Source: Candidatus Binatia bacterium
Lineage (GTDB): Bacteria > Vulcanimicrobiota > Vulcanimicrobiia > Vulcanimicrobiales > Vulcanimicrobiaceae
Direction of reading: 5' to 3'
Assembly (NCBI GenBank): GCA_035544215.1
Contig: DATKHY010000007.1
Coordinates: 806,001-870,000, forward strand
DNA: 64,000 bases
This document shows, piece by piece, positions 63,182 to 64,000 of the stretch. The notes under the pieces are model-generated. The model did not search any database. It saw nothing but the letters and a program-made list of their open reading frames with translations, and was not told the DNA's origin. The translations under genes were made by a program, and so were the position numbers. The first letter of the stretch is position 1, and each line of letters opens with the position of its first letter.

Positions 63182-63598
63182 ATGCGCAGGATACCGCTGC
63201 AAACGCCCGCCGTCAAGCTGCCGAAAAACTATCAGCTCATCTACGAGATCGTCGAAGAGAGCGGGCTGGGCCGCCACCTCACGCCCTCCGAGATCTACGC
63301 CAAGGCGCTGCGGCGGCAGCCGGGCATCGGATTCTCGACGGTCTATCGCGGCCTCGAACGCCTGCGCGTCCTCGGCTTAGTGTCCGAGCTCAACGTCCCC
63401 GGCATCGACGCCGCGACGTACGAGCCGGCTGGACCGCGGCACGCCCACTTCCGCTGCAGCAAGTGCGGAGAGATCGAAGACGTACCCTACGCGATTCCCG
63501 CGCGAACGATCAAAGCGCTCGCGCTGCAGCACGGCTTCGAGATCGAAAGCGAACGCGTGACATTCGAGGGCCGCTGCACGGCCTGCAGTGCAGCCTGA
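63182..63598 (+). CDS. Fur/PerR-family transcriptional regulator
   Basis: 138 residues from ATG 63182; an in-frame GTG at 63161 would lie on the operator. Winged helix: L-T-P-S-E-I-Y and G-I-G-F-S-T-V-Y-R-G-L-E-R-L. Regulatory site: H-A-H-F-R-C-S-K-C-G-E-I-E-D, with the structural zinc pairs C-S-K-C and C-T-A-C. Divergence from katG indicates a peroxide sensor (PerR) rather than an iron regulator, but this is inference. Confidence 0.9.
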   Translation: MRRIPLQTPAVKLPKNYQLIYEIVEESGLGRHLTPSEIYAKALRRQPGIGFSTVYRGLERLRVLGLVSELNVPGIDAATYEPAGPRHAHFRCSKCGEIEDVPYAIPARTIKALALQHGFEIESERVTFEGRCTACSAA

Positions 63599-63615
63599 CG
63601 ACGACAACACCAGAC

Positions 63616-64000
63616 GTGCGCGAACGCCTGATTGGAGCCTGGCGCCTTGTCTCATGGGATTGGCGCGACGAAGCGGGAAAGGTGGATTCCCCTCTCGGCG
63701 ACGATCCCATCGGTCAACTGATGTATGACGGCTCCGGCAGCGTTTCGGCGCAACTCATGCGCCCGAACCAGCCACGTTTTGTCGATGACGATTGGCGTCG
63801 CGCTCAACCCGCGGAAAGAGCGGCGGCATGGCTCGGCTACTTTTGTTACTTCGGAACCTACACGCTCGACGAAGCCGCCGGCACCGTCACCCATCGCGTC
63901 GAGGGAAGCTCGTTCCCAAATCTCGTCGGCACCGACCAGCTCCGCTACTTCACGCTGGCTGAGAATCGCCTCTCGCTGACCGCTCAAACGCCTTGGGGCC
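63616..64000 (+). CDS. Lipocalin-like domain protein (cut by window edge)
   Basis: 128 residues visible from GTG 63616. The start R-L-I-G-A-W-R-L-V-S-W-D and the following G-Q-L-M-Y-D-G-S-G-S-V-S-A-Q-L-M-R, then Y-F-G-T-Y-T-L-D-E and F-P-N-L-V-G-T, are typical of the lipocalin-like (Lipocalin_5) family, usually about 140-150 residues. Only its last part is missing. It lies 17 bases after the Fur-family stop and may share its transcript. Confidence 0.8.
   Translation, partial: MRERLIGAWRLVSWDWRDEAGKVDSPLGDDPIGQLMYDGSGSVSAQLMRPNQPRFVDDDWRRAQPAERAAAWLGYFCYFGTYTLDEAAGTVTHRVEGSSFPNLVGTDQLRYFTLAENRLSLTAQTPWG

Overview
The window reads as a piece of chromosome from a GC-rich (about 60% by eye), aerobic, soil-type bacterium. 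The mix of secreted beta-propeller lipoproteins (LAAC/LGGC/LTAC lipoboxes), COG4315-type lipoproteins, DUF1326/DUF2182, many alpha/beta hydrolases, multicopper oxidases and quinoproteins resembles Candidatus Eremiobacterota (WPS-2) or a similar uncultured phylum. That placement is inference from gene content; there is no rRNA or intact tRNA to test it.

Layout. 1-3.6 kb: a multicopper oxidase cut by the window edge, a scar made of a decayed GloVer-repeat gene joined to a tmRNA/tRNA-like 3' end, a secreted Y-N-K-N-T-G repeat protein with its coupled partner, and a DUF167 protein. 3.6-9 kb: an arylsulfatase with a divergent, N-terminally short AraC regulator, a thioredoxin-like protein and a LolA-like secreted protein. 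9-17.7 kb: an ECF sigma/anti-sigma pair divergent from a cupredoxin and a metallophosphoesterase, then lipoproteins, a decayed DUF4331 gene and a membrane-anchored cupredoxin. 17.8-27.3 kb: an AI-2E family transporter, two TetR genes with readable operators, SnoaL-like proteins, a TMEM175 protein, and a cluster of alpha/beta hydrolases plus a glyoxalase-fold protein. 27.7-31.7 kb: a DUF305/YVTN-propeller/MBL-hydrolase operon. 31.8-42.7 kb: TetR with a frameshifted epimerase, two aldo-keto reductases, an MFS exporter coupled to a universal stress protein, small proteins, a HAD phosphatase and a DsbA/FrnE-like gene whose first active-site cysteine codon is TGA. 42.8-50 kb: a PQQ-type dehydrogenase with cytochrome c domain, a membrane ferritin (MbfA) coupled to a dehydrogenase, and a lipoprotein/cytochrome c/multicopper oxidase operon. 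50-64 kb: an HTH/helical-repeat regulator, a beta-lactamase-fold hydrolase, two more hydrolases, a TIR-STAND-TPR protein at the end of a DUF1326-DUF2182-dehydrogenase operon, and katG divergent from a Fur/PerR-type regulator.

The common theme is extracytoplasmic redox and metal handling (copper oxidases, cupredoxins, c-type cytochromes, PQQ enzyme, ferritin, KatG/PerR) plus TetR-controlled detoxification of small organics. The most notable single observation is the candidate selenoprotein at 40665-41255: an in-frame TGA replaces the first Cys of the C-P-F/W-C site in an otherwise intact 196-codon frame, and a SECIS-like hairpin lies just downstream. A second theme is decay by internal deletion: two SDR genes, a DUF4331 gene and a small secreted gene have lost internal segments, an epimerase has a one-base frameshift, and only the tails of a hydrolase and a GloVer gene remain. 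Several junctions fall at very short direct repeats. All functional calls come from reading motifs by eye; no database search was possible.
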